Below are positions 28,337 through 36,752 of a DNA stretch of 64,000 nucleotides, one piece after another (position 1 is the stretch's first letter; every line of letters starts with the position of its first letter). The position numbers were made by a program, and so were the translations under genes. The stretch comes from Myxococcus landrumus. Its GTDB lineage: Bacteria > Myxococcota > Myxococcia > Myxococcales > Myxococcaceae. The notes beneath the pieces are model-generated. The model had not been told where the DNA came from. It ran no database searches and saw only the letters and a list, made by a program, of their open reading frames with translations. The stretch is from positions 8,858,501 to 8,922,500 of the forward strand of contig NZ_CP071091.1 of the NCBI RefSeq assembly GCF_017301635.1. The letters are read 5' to 3'.

Positions 28337-30005
28337 GCGTGTGTTCGTGAATCGTCCGGGACTCCACATCGTTCTGGGGCTCTGCCTCCTCTCTGCCTGC
28401 GGTGCGGCGACCACGGGAGAGAAGGGCCGGACGGTGCGCGTGCGCCTGGACTCCGCGCAGCTCGCGTCGGCGCACGAGGGTGAGCGGCACGCGCTGCTCA
28501 TCGGCATCAGCCAGTACGACGACGCGTCCTGGAACGACCTGCGCTTTCCAGGGAAGGACGCGGAGGATTTGGGGCGCGCGCTGGCGGACCCTCGGCGAGG
28601 CGGCTTCCGTTCGGTGACGGTGTTGAACCGTCCTGAGCAGACGACTCGCGCGGCGGTGCTGGACGCGCTGCGTGCGCTGGCGGCGAAGCCCTGGCGTCCC
28701 AAGGACGTGGTGGTCATCTACGTGTCCGGGCACGGCACGCTCGCGCGCGACACGCGGGGCGACTTGCAGCGCTACCTGGTGATGCGCGACACGCGCTTCC
28801 GCGACGTGCAAGGCACGGGGCTGGAGATGGCGGCGCTGGAGCGGGAGTTGGAGGCGCTGGGCTCGCGTCGGCGCGTGCTGGTGCTGGCCACCTGCCACAG
28901 CGGCACGGGCAAGTCGCTGCTGCCGCCGTCGGTGCTCGATGAGCTGGAGCGCACCAAGGCCGCGTTCCTTCCGCGTCCGCTGGAGGAGGAGAGCCGCGCG
29001 TCGCTCGTGTTGTCCGCCAGCGACTGGGGCGAGGCGGCGCGCGAGGACGACGCGCTGGGCAACGACATCTACACGCACTTCCTCGTGCAGGCGCTCGACG
29101 GCCGGGGAGACCGCAACGGAGACGGCGCGGTGAGCGCGACAGAGGCCCACGACTGGGCGCGCCGCCACACGTGGACGTATACGCAGGGTCGTCAGCGCCC
29201 GAGCGTGCGGATGACGGAAGTGGGCGCGGACCCGGTGCTGCTCGCCGGCGCGCTGACGCAGGCCGGGCAGCCGGAGGTCTTCTCGTACAGCCCTCGCCTG
29301 GAGGGCTTCACGCTCAAGGTGGACGGCGTGGACGCGGGCGAGCTGCCTGGAGGCGTCGCGCTCCCCGAGGGCAAGCGGAAGCTGGGGCTCCACAAGGGCG
29401 GCGAGACGCTGTGGGAGGACACCGTCGCGCTGCGCTCGGGCGAGCGACGCGCGCTGGATGCGCTCCTGCGGGAGTTCGTGGAGGGCCGCAAGCGGACCGT
29501 GACGTTGGAGGCGGGCATGCTCGGCTTCCTCGACGCGCGCAGCCGCCGCGAGGTGTTGCCCTCCACGGTGCTGGTGGGCGCGGGGCTTCGCCTGGACGGC
29601 CTGCTCCTGGAGCAGCGGCTGGACGTGGGGGTGGACCTGTCGGTGGGGCAGGGGCACCAGTCGCTGCGGCTGGACGTGGGCGGGACGGTGCCGGTGCGCC
29701 ACCGGGCGGTGATGATGGGGGTGACGGTGGGGCCGTCGTGGGAGTGGGGACGGTTGAGCTTTTCCACGGGGCCTCGTGTGGCCGCCTTGTGGTTGCAGCG
29801 CTCCTTCCAGTTGGACCTGTTGAACCGGGACGAGAGCTACCTCACGGTGTGGCCCGGTTGGATGGCGGGAGTGTCATGGCAACTGGGCGCCCGGTGGGTA
29901 TTGGAAGCGAAGGGACAGCTCCTCTGGGCCTATGTCCCCATGGACGGCCGGACTCGCGCGGTGGGCTTTGGCGGCCTGTTGCTGGGCGGAGGATATCGCT
30001 TCTGA
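28323..30005 (+). CDS. Caspase-domain (C14) lipoprotein with predicted C-terminal beta-barrel
   Basis: The 560-residue protein has a lipoprotein signal (lipobox LSAC, C26). A caspase-like peptidase domain (about 52-320) starts with RHALLIGISQYDD; its catalytic histidine is H137 in IYVSGHGT and its cysteine is C191 in LVLATCHSGTG. A short PEGA-like beta domain (about 322-390) comes next. The last 165 residues alternate polar and hydrophobic in strand-length segments and end in GGGYRF, the pattern of an outer-membrane beta-barrel. If correct, a metacaspase-like enzyme sits at the cell envelope. ATG at 28323 overlaps the anti-sigma gene; a slightly later GTG is possible. Confidence 0.82.
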   Translation: MLLPERVFVNRPGLHIVLGLCLLSACGAATTGEKGRTVRVRLDSAQLASAHEGERHALLIGISQYDDASWNDLRFPGKDAEDLGRALADPRRGGFRSVTVLNRPEQTTRAAVLDALRALAAKPWRPKDVVVIYVSGHGTLARDTRGDLQRYLVMRDTRFRDVQGTGLEMAALERELEALGSRRRVLVLATCHSGTGKSLLPPSVLDELERTKAAFLPRPLEEESRASLVLSASDWGEAAREDDALGNDIYTHFLVQALDGRGDRNGDGAVSATEAHDWARRHTWTYTQGRQRPSVRMTEVGADPVLLAGALTQAGQPEVFSYSPRLEGFTLKVDGVDAGELPGGVALPEGKRKLGLHKGGETLWEDTVALRSGERRALDALLREFVEGRKRTVTLEAGMLGFLDARSRREVLPSTVLVGAGLRLDGLLLEQRLDVGVDLSVGQGHQSLRLDVGGTVPVRHRAVMMGVTVGPSWEWGRLSFSTGPRVAALWLQRSFQLDLLNRDESYLTVWPGWMAGVSWQLGARWVLEAKGQLLWAYVPMDGRTRAVGFGGLLLGGGYRF

Positions 30006-30619
30006 TGCATGCTCCCAGACACCTGTCGCTCCTGGCGCTCGGGGGCCTGACGTTCGCCGTCGCCTGCGGAGGCTTCAACAACGGGCCGCTCGAGGAGGGC
30101 ACCGTGCGCGGCCGGCTCGTGGGCGCCGACGCCCGGGTCGCGAAGGTGAACGTGTTCGGTCTGCCGAGCATGCGGGCGGACGTGTCACCGGACGGGCGCT
30201 TCGAGCTGCACGGCGTGCCCGCCACGTCCGTGGAGCTGTTCATGGTGGCGTCGAGCACCCGGGCGGCGCGGACGAAGGTGGTGGCGCAAGGCGCCCGCAT
30301 CACCGACCTGGGCGACATCGTCGCGCCCCTGGGCTCCTTCATCACCGTTCGCCTGCGCGACAGCGGCGGCAACGTGCCCAAGGAGGGCGAGGTGGAGGTG
30401 GATGGCACCGCGTTCGACGACCTGCCCACGGACGCGTCCACCGGCGAGGTGCGCGTGGGCCCCTTGCCCGAGGGCTGCTACACGCTCGAGGCCAAGGCGG
30501 ACACGCTCGCGGAGGTGGAGCAGGAGGTCTGCGTCGGCGTCGGCGAGGAGCTGGTGCGCGACATCGTGCTGGGCGACGACGATGACGACGATGGAGGCGG
30601 CGTCGACGACGACGGGTGA
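30005..30619 (+). CDS. Lipoprotein with carboxypeptidase-regulatory-like folds and Asp-rich tail
   Basis: The 204-residue protein has a lipobox VAC (C21). Two beta-sandwich-like repeats follow: TVRGRLVGADARVAKVNVFG, and later GSFITVRLRDSGGNVPKEGE with an EGCYTLEAKAD strand, similar to carboxypeptidase regulatory domains. The chain ends in an acidic tail (about residues 191-204, Asp with Gly). The ATG shares a base with the stop of the caspase gene (TGATG), so it is translated with it. It is likely an envelope partner of the caspase-barrel protein. Confidence 0.72.
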   Translation: MHAPRHLSLLALGGLTFAVACGGFNNGPLEEGTVRGRLVGADARVAKVNVFGLPSMRADVSPDGRFELHGVPATSVELFMVASSTRAARTKVVAQGARITDLGDIVAPLGSFITVRLRDSGGNVPKEGEVEVDGTAFDDLPTDASTGEVRVGPLPEGCYTLEAKADTLAEVEQEVCVGVGEELVRDIVLGDDDDDDGGGVDDDG

Positions 30620-30653
30620 GCCTGTCGCCGCCGCGTGATTTTCGTCCCGCGCG

Positions 30654-31454
30654 TCAGCGCTTGCCGCGCGCGGCCAGGTCGATGAAGCCTCGGACCCAGA
30701 GGAGGTTCACCGCGTCGCAGTTCTCCTGGGACGTGGGCGTGGTGGTCTCCAGCGCGGCGGTGTAGGGCACGCCCTGGCGCATGTACCAGTCGGTGACGCT
30801 GCCATCGTGGTACTCGATGAGGCCGTCCGCGTCGGTGATGTTGTGGTCATCCACCTTCTGGTTGCGTATCACCGTGACGTGGCGTGTCGCGGTGTCCATG
30901 AAGGGCCGGTAGGCCGACTTGTCCCCGAAGGTGTACGCATACGTCGCGGTGCCGCCCAGGTAGTTGTCCTGGTGGATGTCCAGCGCGGCGTCGGGAGGCC
31001 GGAAGCGCGCCAGGTCCGAGCGCACCGCGCGCGTCTCCTTGGGCCCGCCGTCGTAGAGGGCCCAGCGCAGGTGGTCCTGTCCCTCGTTGAGCTCGCCGCG
31101 CCACTCGCCGGGGGCGACCTCGTAGCGGAGGAAGTCGTTGTTGGGCTTCTCCCCGCTGCGGTTGTAGCGAGTCCCATCCTCGAAGCCGGAGGGGTTGATG
31201 CACGGATACACACGAAGGCCCACGCCGCGCTGCTTCGCGTAGGCGACGATGTCGGGGAGGTGCGTGGCCAGCGTGAGCGGCCCCGCGGGCTCCTCGCCAT
31301 GGAAGCCGGAGGTGATGACCAGCCAACGTTCTCCCGGCACGGTGATGCGGAAGAGGGGATAGGGCTGGCCCCCCTCGAGCACCTGGCCGTATTCGGCCAC
31401 TTCTCCAAGGCTCTCATGGGAGCGGATGAGTCGGGCGTAGTCGCTGTATCTCAC
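30654..31454 (-). CDS. M14-family zinc carboxypeptidase-like protein
   Basis: The 266-residue protein has the M14 metal site: H52 and E55 in SGFHGEEPAG and H161 in LDIHQDN. A catalytic glutamate is expected at E236 in AALETTTP. The RYNRSGEKPNNDF block is the substrate-carboxylate region. No signal peptide is present, so it probably acts in the cytoplasm on peptides or peptide-like substrates; M14 also includes deacylases. It converges on the Asp-tailed lipoprotein gene. Confidence 0.82.
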   Translation of the reverse strand: MRYSDYARLIRSHESLGEVAEYGQVLEGGQPYPLFRITVPGERWLVITSGFHGEEPAGPLTLATHLPDIVAYAKQRGVGLRVYPCINPSGFEDGTRYNRSGEKPNNDFLRYEVAPGEWRGELNEGQDHLRWALYDGGPKETRAVRSDLARFRPPDAALDIHQDNYLGGTATYAYTFGDKSAYRPFMDTATRHVTVIRNQKVDDHNITDADGLIEYHDGSVTDWYMRQGVPYTAALETTTPTSQENCDAVNLLWVRGFIDLAARGKR

Positions 31455-31495
31455 CCCCCCAAACTATGCGCGCCGTCCGCTGATGCCTACCCATT

Positions 31496-31517
31496 CCCAC
31501 CCGGGAGTAGGGGTGGG
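31496..31517 (-). terminator. Hairpin upstream of the M14 gene
   Basis: CCCACCC (31496-31502) pairs with GGGTGGG (31511-31517) after the stop of the Spy-like gene and before the M14 gene on the same strand, so it may separate the two. Confidence 0.45.
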
Positions 31518-31550
31518 CGTTGAGTGGGGGACGCGCTCATGCGGGGCCTC

Positions 31551-31997
31551 TCACTCGAGGCCGGTGCGCTCCTTGTACTCGGAGGCCAGGGCCTTGCGCT
31601 GCTCGGGCGTCAGCGTGCCGTGGACCTCCAGCACGGCATCCGTCGCCTTGTGGGCGAACGCGCGCAGCGCCTCGATGCGTGCATCCACCAGCGCGTGCAG
31701 GGCCTGCGCGTCGGGCTTGTCGGACTCGAGCTGCGAGACGACCTCCGAGCGCGTCGCGTGTTGCTCCTCCGCGAGCTGGACGCCTTCCGTGAAGAGGCGG
31801 TCCTTCACGGCGTGGATGGACTCTCGCTGAGCGTCCGTCGCGTCGAGGTCATCCAGCCGGTCATTCAGCTTCCACGTCACCACCTGCTTGATGCGCTCGG
31901 GGTTGGGGCAATGGCCATGGGCTCCGCGGAACGCGAAGCCACTGAGCAGGACGACGGCGACGACGGCGGAACCGGCGATGGCGAGCTTCTTCTTCAT
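31551..31997 (-). CDS. Spy/CpxP-like periplasmic protein
   Basis: The 148-residue protein has a signal peptide (MKKKLAIAGSAVVAVVLLSG). The rest is a helical body with the LTPEQRKALASEY ending and a DLDATDAQRESIHAVKD helix, the LTxxQ-type repeats of Spy/CpxP chaperones and heavy-metal sensors. It also resembles periplasmic metal-binding CnrY/ZraP-type helices. Its job may be chaperoning or metal sensing. The start at 31997 precedes the MKKK signal. It is divergent from dnaE. Confidence 0.78.
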   Translation of the reverse strand: MKKKLAIAGSAVVAVVLLSGFAFRGAHGHCPNPERIKQVVTWKLNDRLDDLDATDAQRESIHAVKDRLFTEGVQLAEEQHATRSEVVSQLESDKPDAQALHALVDARIEALRAFAHKATDAVLEVHGTLTPEQRKALASEYKERTGLE

Positions 31998-32207
31998 GGG
32001 GCTTTCTCCAAAGAGGCCCCGGAACTGGGGCGCTCGGGACTCGCCGAGAGGGCGATGTTCCCCTTTGTGCCCGCCGGTGATTTCGCGGGTTTGTACCCGT
32101 GGTGAAGAAGTGTGAAGCCCAGAGGTGAGGATGTCTGCTGACCCTTCGGAGGAACGGCGCACACTGGACTGGCGAGCAGGGCTTGAGGGCCACATACTCA
32201 CTCCCCC

Positions 32208-35200
32208 ATGTCCTTTACCCACCTGCACCTTCACACCCTCTATTCACTGCTCGATGGGGCCATCCGGATGAAGGACCTCATCAAGACGGTGAAGGAGAAA
32301 GGGATGACGAGTGTCGCCGTGACGGACCACGGCAACATGTTCGGCGCCATCGACTTCTACAAGAAGGCGAAGGACGCGGGCATCAAGCCCATCCTCGGCA
32401 TGGAGGCGTACGTCGCGGGGCCCAAGGGGCGTGAGGACCGCTCCGAGAAGGTCTCCCACCACCTCATCCTGGTGGCGAAGAACGCGGAGGGCTACGCCAA
32501 CCTGCGCTACCTCTCGTCGATGGCGTACATGCAGGGCTTCTACTACCACCCTCGCATCGACAAGAAGGTGCTCGCCGAGCACAGCAAGGGCCTCTTCGCG
32601 CTCACCGCCTGCCTGGGTGGCGAGGTGACGAGCGCCTGCTTCCGCGGCGACATGGACCACGCCCGGCGCGCGGCCCAGGAGTACAAGGACATCTTCGACC
32701 CCGGGCACTTCTTCCTGGAGGTGCAGTCCAACGGGATGCCGGAGCAGGACAAGGCGAACGAGAACCTGATGCAGCTGTCGCGGGATTTGGACATCCCGCT
32801 GTGCGCCACGGCGGACGCGCACTACATCAAGCGCGAGGACGCGCGCGCGCACGAGCTGCTCATGTGCATCGCCAGCGGCAAGACGCTGGCGGACAACAAG
32901 CGCCTGAAGCACGCGACGGACAAGCTCTACGTCACCAGCCCCACGGAGATGCTGGAGTTCTTCAAGGACACGCCCGAGGCGGTCCACAACACCCAGCGCA
33001 TCGCGGAGCAGTGCAACCTGGAGCTGAAGCTGGGCAAGCCCATGCTGCCCACCTTCAAGGTTCCCGACAGCCACACGCCGGACAGCTTCATGGCGGAGCT
33101 GGCCTATGAGGGCCTGCGCGAGCGCTTCACGGAGCTGGCGGCCACCGTCACCTATCCCATCGACCGCGAGGTGTACCAGGCGCGCCTGTCGCTGGAGATT
33201 GGCGTCATCCAGAAGATGGGGTTCAGCGGCTACTTCCTCATCGTCCAGGACTTCATCAACTGGGCGAAGAAGATGGGCATCCCCGTGGGCCCGGGCCGTG
33301 GCTCCGGCGCCGGGAGCCTGGTGGCGTACGCGCTGCGAATCACGGACGTGGACCCGATTCCCTACAACCTCCTCTTCGAGCGCTTCCTGAACCCGGAACG
33401 CGTGTCGATGCCCGACTTCGATATCGACTTCTGCCAGGACCGGCGGGACGAGGTCATCCAGTACGTGGGCCGCAAGTACGGCGAGATGAACGTGGGGCAG
33501 ATCATCACGTTCGGCTCGCTGAAGGCCAAGAGCGTGTTGCGCGACGTGTGCCGCGTGTTCGCGCTGCCGTTCAGCGAAGGTGACCGCATCGCGAAGCTGG
33601 TGCCCGAAGTGCTCAACATCACCTTGAAGGAGGCCATCGAGATGGAGCCTCGCCTCAAGGAGATGATGGAGAAGCCGTCCAACATCGGCGAAGTGGAGGG
33701 CAAGCCCGTCACCACGAAGGACGTGCTGGAGATTGCCCTCGCGCTGGAGGGCCTGCACCGCCAGCCGGGCATGCACGCGGCCGGTGTCGTGATTGCAGAC
33801 AAGCCGCTGTGGGAGTTCGTGCCCGTCTATCAGCCGCCGGGTGAGAAGACGCTCATCACCCAGTTCGCGAAGGACGAGGTGGAGGCGGCGGGCCTGGTGA
33901 AGTTCGACTTCCTCGGCCTGAAGACGCTCACGGTGATTCAGCACGGGCTGGATCTGGTGAAGCGCAACCACGACAAGGACATCCCGCGGCACGAGATTCC
34001 GCTGAACGACGACAAGGTCTGGGAGTTGATGGCCAAGGGCGACACGGCCGGCGTCTTCCAGATGGAGTCGAGTGGCTTCACCGAAATGGTGGTGAAGCTC
34101 AAGCCGTCCTGCTTCGAAGACGTCATCGCCGCCGGTGCGCTCTACCGTCCGGGTCCGTTGGACTCCGGCATGGTGGACGTGTTCATCAACCGCAAGCACG
34201 GGCGCGAGAAGGTGTCGTATCCGCACCCCGCGCTGGAGCCGGTGCTCAAGGACACGTACGGCGTCATCGTGTACCAGGAGCAGGTGATGCAGATTTCGCA
34301 GGTCCTGGGTGGCTACACCCTGGGCCGCGCGGACCTGCTTCGCCGCGCGATGGGCAAGAAGAAGGCCGAGGTCATGCAGGCCGAGCGGGCCGGCTTCCTC
34401 GAGGGCTGCGCGAAGAACAACGTCGACCTGAAGGTCGCCGGTGAAATCTTCGACTTGATGGAGAAGTTCGCGGAGTACGGCTTCAACAAGAGCCACTCCG
34501 CGGCGTACGGCCTGGTCACGATTCACACGGCCTGGCTGAAGGCGCATTACCCGTGCGAGTTCATGGCGGCCCTTCTCTCCAGCGAGAAGGACAACACGGA
34601 CAAGGTGGTGAAGCACATCGGCGAGGCGCGCGAGTCGGGCCTCCAGGTGCTGCCGCCGGACGTGAACCAGTCGGACCTTCAGTTCGGCGCGGTGGACGGG
34701 AAGATTCGCTTCGGGTTGGGCGGCATCAAGGGCGTGGGTGAGGGCGCCATCGAGTCCATCCTGGATGCGCGCAAGGACGGACACTTCAAGAGCCTGTTCG
34801 ACTTCTGCGAGCGGGTGGACAGCCGCCGGGTGAACCGGAAGGTGTTGGAAGCGCTGGTGAAGGCGGGCTCGTTCGACTTCGAGAAGCGTCCGCGCCGGCA
34901 GATTTTCGACACCATCGAGCGGGCGATGAACCGGGGCTCGTCCAGCCAGAAGGACAAGGCGGCGGGGCAGAGCTCGTTGTTCGGGATGTTGGCGGGGCCG
35001 GCCGCGGGTGGGGCGGGGTTGAAGGACGACTACGTCGACGTGGAGGAGTGGTCGGAGAAGGAGCGGCTGGCGCTGGAGAAGGAGGCCATCGGCTTCTACG
35101 TGTCGGGCCACCCGCTGCATCAGTACGACAAGGAGCTCAAGCGCTACGCGAAGCCGATTACGGCGGTGCAGCGTGCGCGCAAGGACGACAAGCTCACGGT

Positions 35201-35759
35201 GGCGGGCGTTGTCACGGTGTTGCGCGAGCGGCCCACGAAGACGGGCAAGCGCATGGCGTGGGTGACGATTGAAGACCTGTCGGGCTCCATCGAGCTGGTG
35301 TGCTTCCCGGGCAAGGAGGGGACGCGCAGCGTGATGGGGGCGAACGGGAAGTGGACGAAGCAGGGGCCCAAGCCGGGGTTCGAGAACTGGGAGCACCTGC
35401 TGAAGTCGGACGACCCGATTCTGGTGACGGGGACGGTGCAGATCAGCCAGCGCGACGAGGACTCGCCCACGCCGGAGCTCATCGTGGACGACATCCAGAG
35501 CTTGAAGGAGGTGCGCGAGAAGCGCACGAAGCGGCTGGAGCTGCGCGTGCCGGCGGACCTGTTGACGGAGGACCGCGTCGCCAAGCTGAACGAGCTGGCG
35601 AAGAAGTACGCGGGGGCCACGCCCGTGGCGGTCAGCGTGCTCTTCCCCGGCGAGGCCGAGGCGCTGATTGGAAACACGTCCATCAAGGTGCAGGTGCATG
35701 ACGACCTGCTGCTCGCGGTGGACCGCCTGTTCGGCATGAAGGTGGTGGAGTTCGGCTGA
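32208..35759 (+). CDS. dnaE: DNA polymerase III alpha subunit
   Basis: This 1183-residue replicative polymerase has the usual DnaE length. A PHP domain starts the chain (FTHLHLHTLYSLLDGAIR). The catalytic carboxylates are D403 and D405 in the PDFDIDF motif and D567 in KFDFLGLKTL. The fingers region includes YRPGPLDSGM and the helix-hairpin-helix and OB-fold parts follow (TVAGVVTVLRERPTKTGKRM). It is essential for replication. A 1477-codon antisense frame overlaps the whole gene and is a composition artefact. Confidence 0.98.
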   Translation: MSFTHLHLHTLYSLLDGAIRMKDLIKTVKEKGMTSVAVTDHGNMFGAIDFYKKAKDAGIKPILGMEAYVAGPKGREDRSEKVSHHLILVAKNAEGYANLRYLSSMAYMQGFYYHPRIDKKVLAEHSKGLFALTACLGGEVTSACFRGDMDHARRAAQEYKDIFDPGHFFLEVQSNGMPEQDKANENLMQLSRDLDIPLCATADAHYIKREDARAHELLMCIASGKTLADNKRLKHATDKLYVTSPTEMLEFFKDTPEAVHNTQRIAEQCNLELKLGKPMLPTFKVPDSHTPDSFMAELAYEGLRERFTELAATVTYPIDREVYQARLSLEIGVIQKMGFSGYFLIVQDFINWAKKMGIPVGPGRGSGAGSLVAYALRITDVDPIPYNLLFERFLNPERVSMPDFDIDFCQDRRDEVIQYVGRKYGEMNVGQIITFGSLKAKSVLRDVCRVFALPFSEGDRIAKLVPEVLNITLKEAIEMEPRLKEMMEKPSNIGEVEGKPVTTKDVLEIALALEGLHRQPGMHAAGVVIADKPLWEFVPVYQPPGEKTLITQFAKDEVEAAGLVKFDFLGLKTLTVIQHGLDLVKRNHDKDIPRHEIPLNDDKVWELMAKGDTAGVFQMESSGFTEMVVKLKPSCFEDVIAAGALYRPGPLDSGMVDVFINRKHGREKVSYPHPALEPVLKDTYGVIVYQEQVMQISQVLGGYTLGRADLLRRAMGKKKAEVMQAERAGFLEGCAKNNVDLKVAGEIFDLMEKFAEYGFNKSHSAAYGLVTIHTAWLKAHYPCEFMAALLSSEKDNTDKVVKHIGEARESGLQVLPPDVNQSDLQFGAVDGKIRFGLGGIKGVGEGAIESILDARKDGHFKSLFDFCERVDSRRVNRKVLEALVKAGSFDFEKRPRRQIFDTIERAMNRGSSSQKDKAAGQSSLFGMLAGPAAGGAGLKDDYVDVEEWSEKERLALEKEAIGFYVSGHPLHQYDKELKRYAKPITAVQRARKDDKLTVAGVVTVLRERPTKTGKRMAWVTIEDLSGSIELVCFPGKEGTRSVMGANGKWTKQGPKPGFENWEHLLKSDDPILVTGTVQISQRDEDSPTPELIVDDIQSLKEVREKRTKRLELRVPADLLTEDRVAKLNELAKKYAGATPVAVSVLFPGEAEALIGNTSIKVQVHDDLLLAVDRLFGMKVVEFG

Positions 35760-35834
35760 CGGTCGTGGCGTCCTCCGCGGTACTGCTTCCGCGTGAGTGG
35801 GATAGGGTTCGCCCACTCTCGCGGGAGGACAGTC

Positions 35835-36662
35835 ATGGACGCCGGATACAAGTCGCTGCGCATCGAGAAGGCGGATGGAGTTGCGGAGCTGGTCCTCCTG
35901 GGGCCGGGGCGCGGCAATGCCATGGGGCCTGACTTCTGGCGCGAGATGCCGGAGGCCATTCGCGCGCTGGATGCCGATGACTCCGTGCGCGTCGTGCTGG
36001 TGCGCGGCAATGGCGACCACTTCACCTACGGCCTGGACCTCATGGGGATGATGGAGTCCCTGGGGCCGCTGCTCACCGGTGACAGCAACCTCGCGCTGGA
36101 GCGCACCCAGTTGTTGAAGCTGATTGGGGAGATGCAGCAGTCCACCGAGGGACTGGCTCGCAGCCGCAAGCCCTATATCGCCGCCGTGCATGGCTGGTGC
36201 ATCGGTGGCGGCATGGACCTCATCGCCGCGTGTGACTTCCGCTACTGCGCCCGCGACGCGAAGTTCTCCCTCCGCGAGGTGAAGGTCGGCATCGTCGCGG
36301 ACCTGGGCGCCCTCCAGCGGCTTCCTCGCATCATCGGCGAGGGCCACACCCGCGAGCTCGCCTATACCGGCATCGACGTGGACGCCGAGCGCGCCCTGCG
36401 CATGGGGCTCGTCAACGAGGTCTTCCCCTCCGCCGAGGAGATGCTCACCCAGGCCCGCGCCACCGCGCGCCGCATCGCGGAGAATCCGCCGCTCGTCGTC
36501 CAGGGTGCCAAGCAGGTCATGGACTACTGCGCGGACAAGTCCACGGCGGACGGTCTGCGCTACGTCGCCGTCTGGAACTCCGCGTTCCTCCAGTCGCACG
36601 ACCTCACGGAGGCCTTCGCCGCCTTCGCCGAGCGCCGGACCGCCCGATTCCAGGGCAGGTGA
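35835..36662 (+). CDS. Crotonase-family enzyme, probable delta3,5-delta2,4-dienoyl-CoA isomerase
   Basis: The 275-residue protein has the crotonase fold with the oxyanion loops (LRIEKADGVAELVLL; HGWCIGGGMDLIAACDFRYC). The stretch VKVGIVADLGALQRLPRIIG closely resembles the catalytic region of dienoyl-CoA isomerases rather than plain enoyl-CoA hydratases. It would help degrade unsaturated fatty acids with odd-positioned double bonds. The ATG at 35835 has GGGAGGAC upstream. A possible dienoyl-CoA reductase is encoded 3.9 kb downstream. Confidence 0.82.
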   Translation: MDAGYKSLRIEKADGVAELVLLGPGRGNAMGPDFWREMPEAIRALDADDSVRVVLVRGNGDHFTYGLDLMGMMESLGPLLTGDSNLALERTQLLKLIGEMQQSTEGLARSRKPYIAAVHGWCIGGGMDLIAACDFRYCARDAKFSLREVKVGIVADLGALQRLPRIIGEGHTRELAYTGIDVDAERALRMGLVNEVFPSAEEMLTQARATARRIAENPPLVVQGAKQVMDYCADKSTADGLRYVAVWNSAFLQSHDLTEAFAAFAERRTARFQGR

Positions 36663-36752
36663 GCGCGTCCTCCCCACGAAGCGCTTTCACCCGTCGCGCT
36701 CGCGATGGGAGGATTCCCGCCCCATGAAGTCGAGCCCTGGGAGCCTCGCGGA

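Noticed and set aside
32244-36677. Antisense frame of 1477 codons over dnaE and the crotonase gene
   Set aside because: It is an artefact of high GC and third-position bias. The plus-strand frames give complete, motif-rich DnaE and crotonase proteins, and the antisense product is rich in His, Arg and Ala with no domain.
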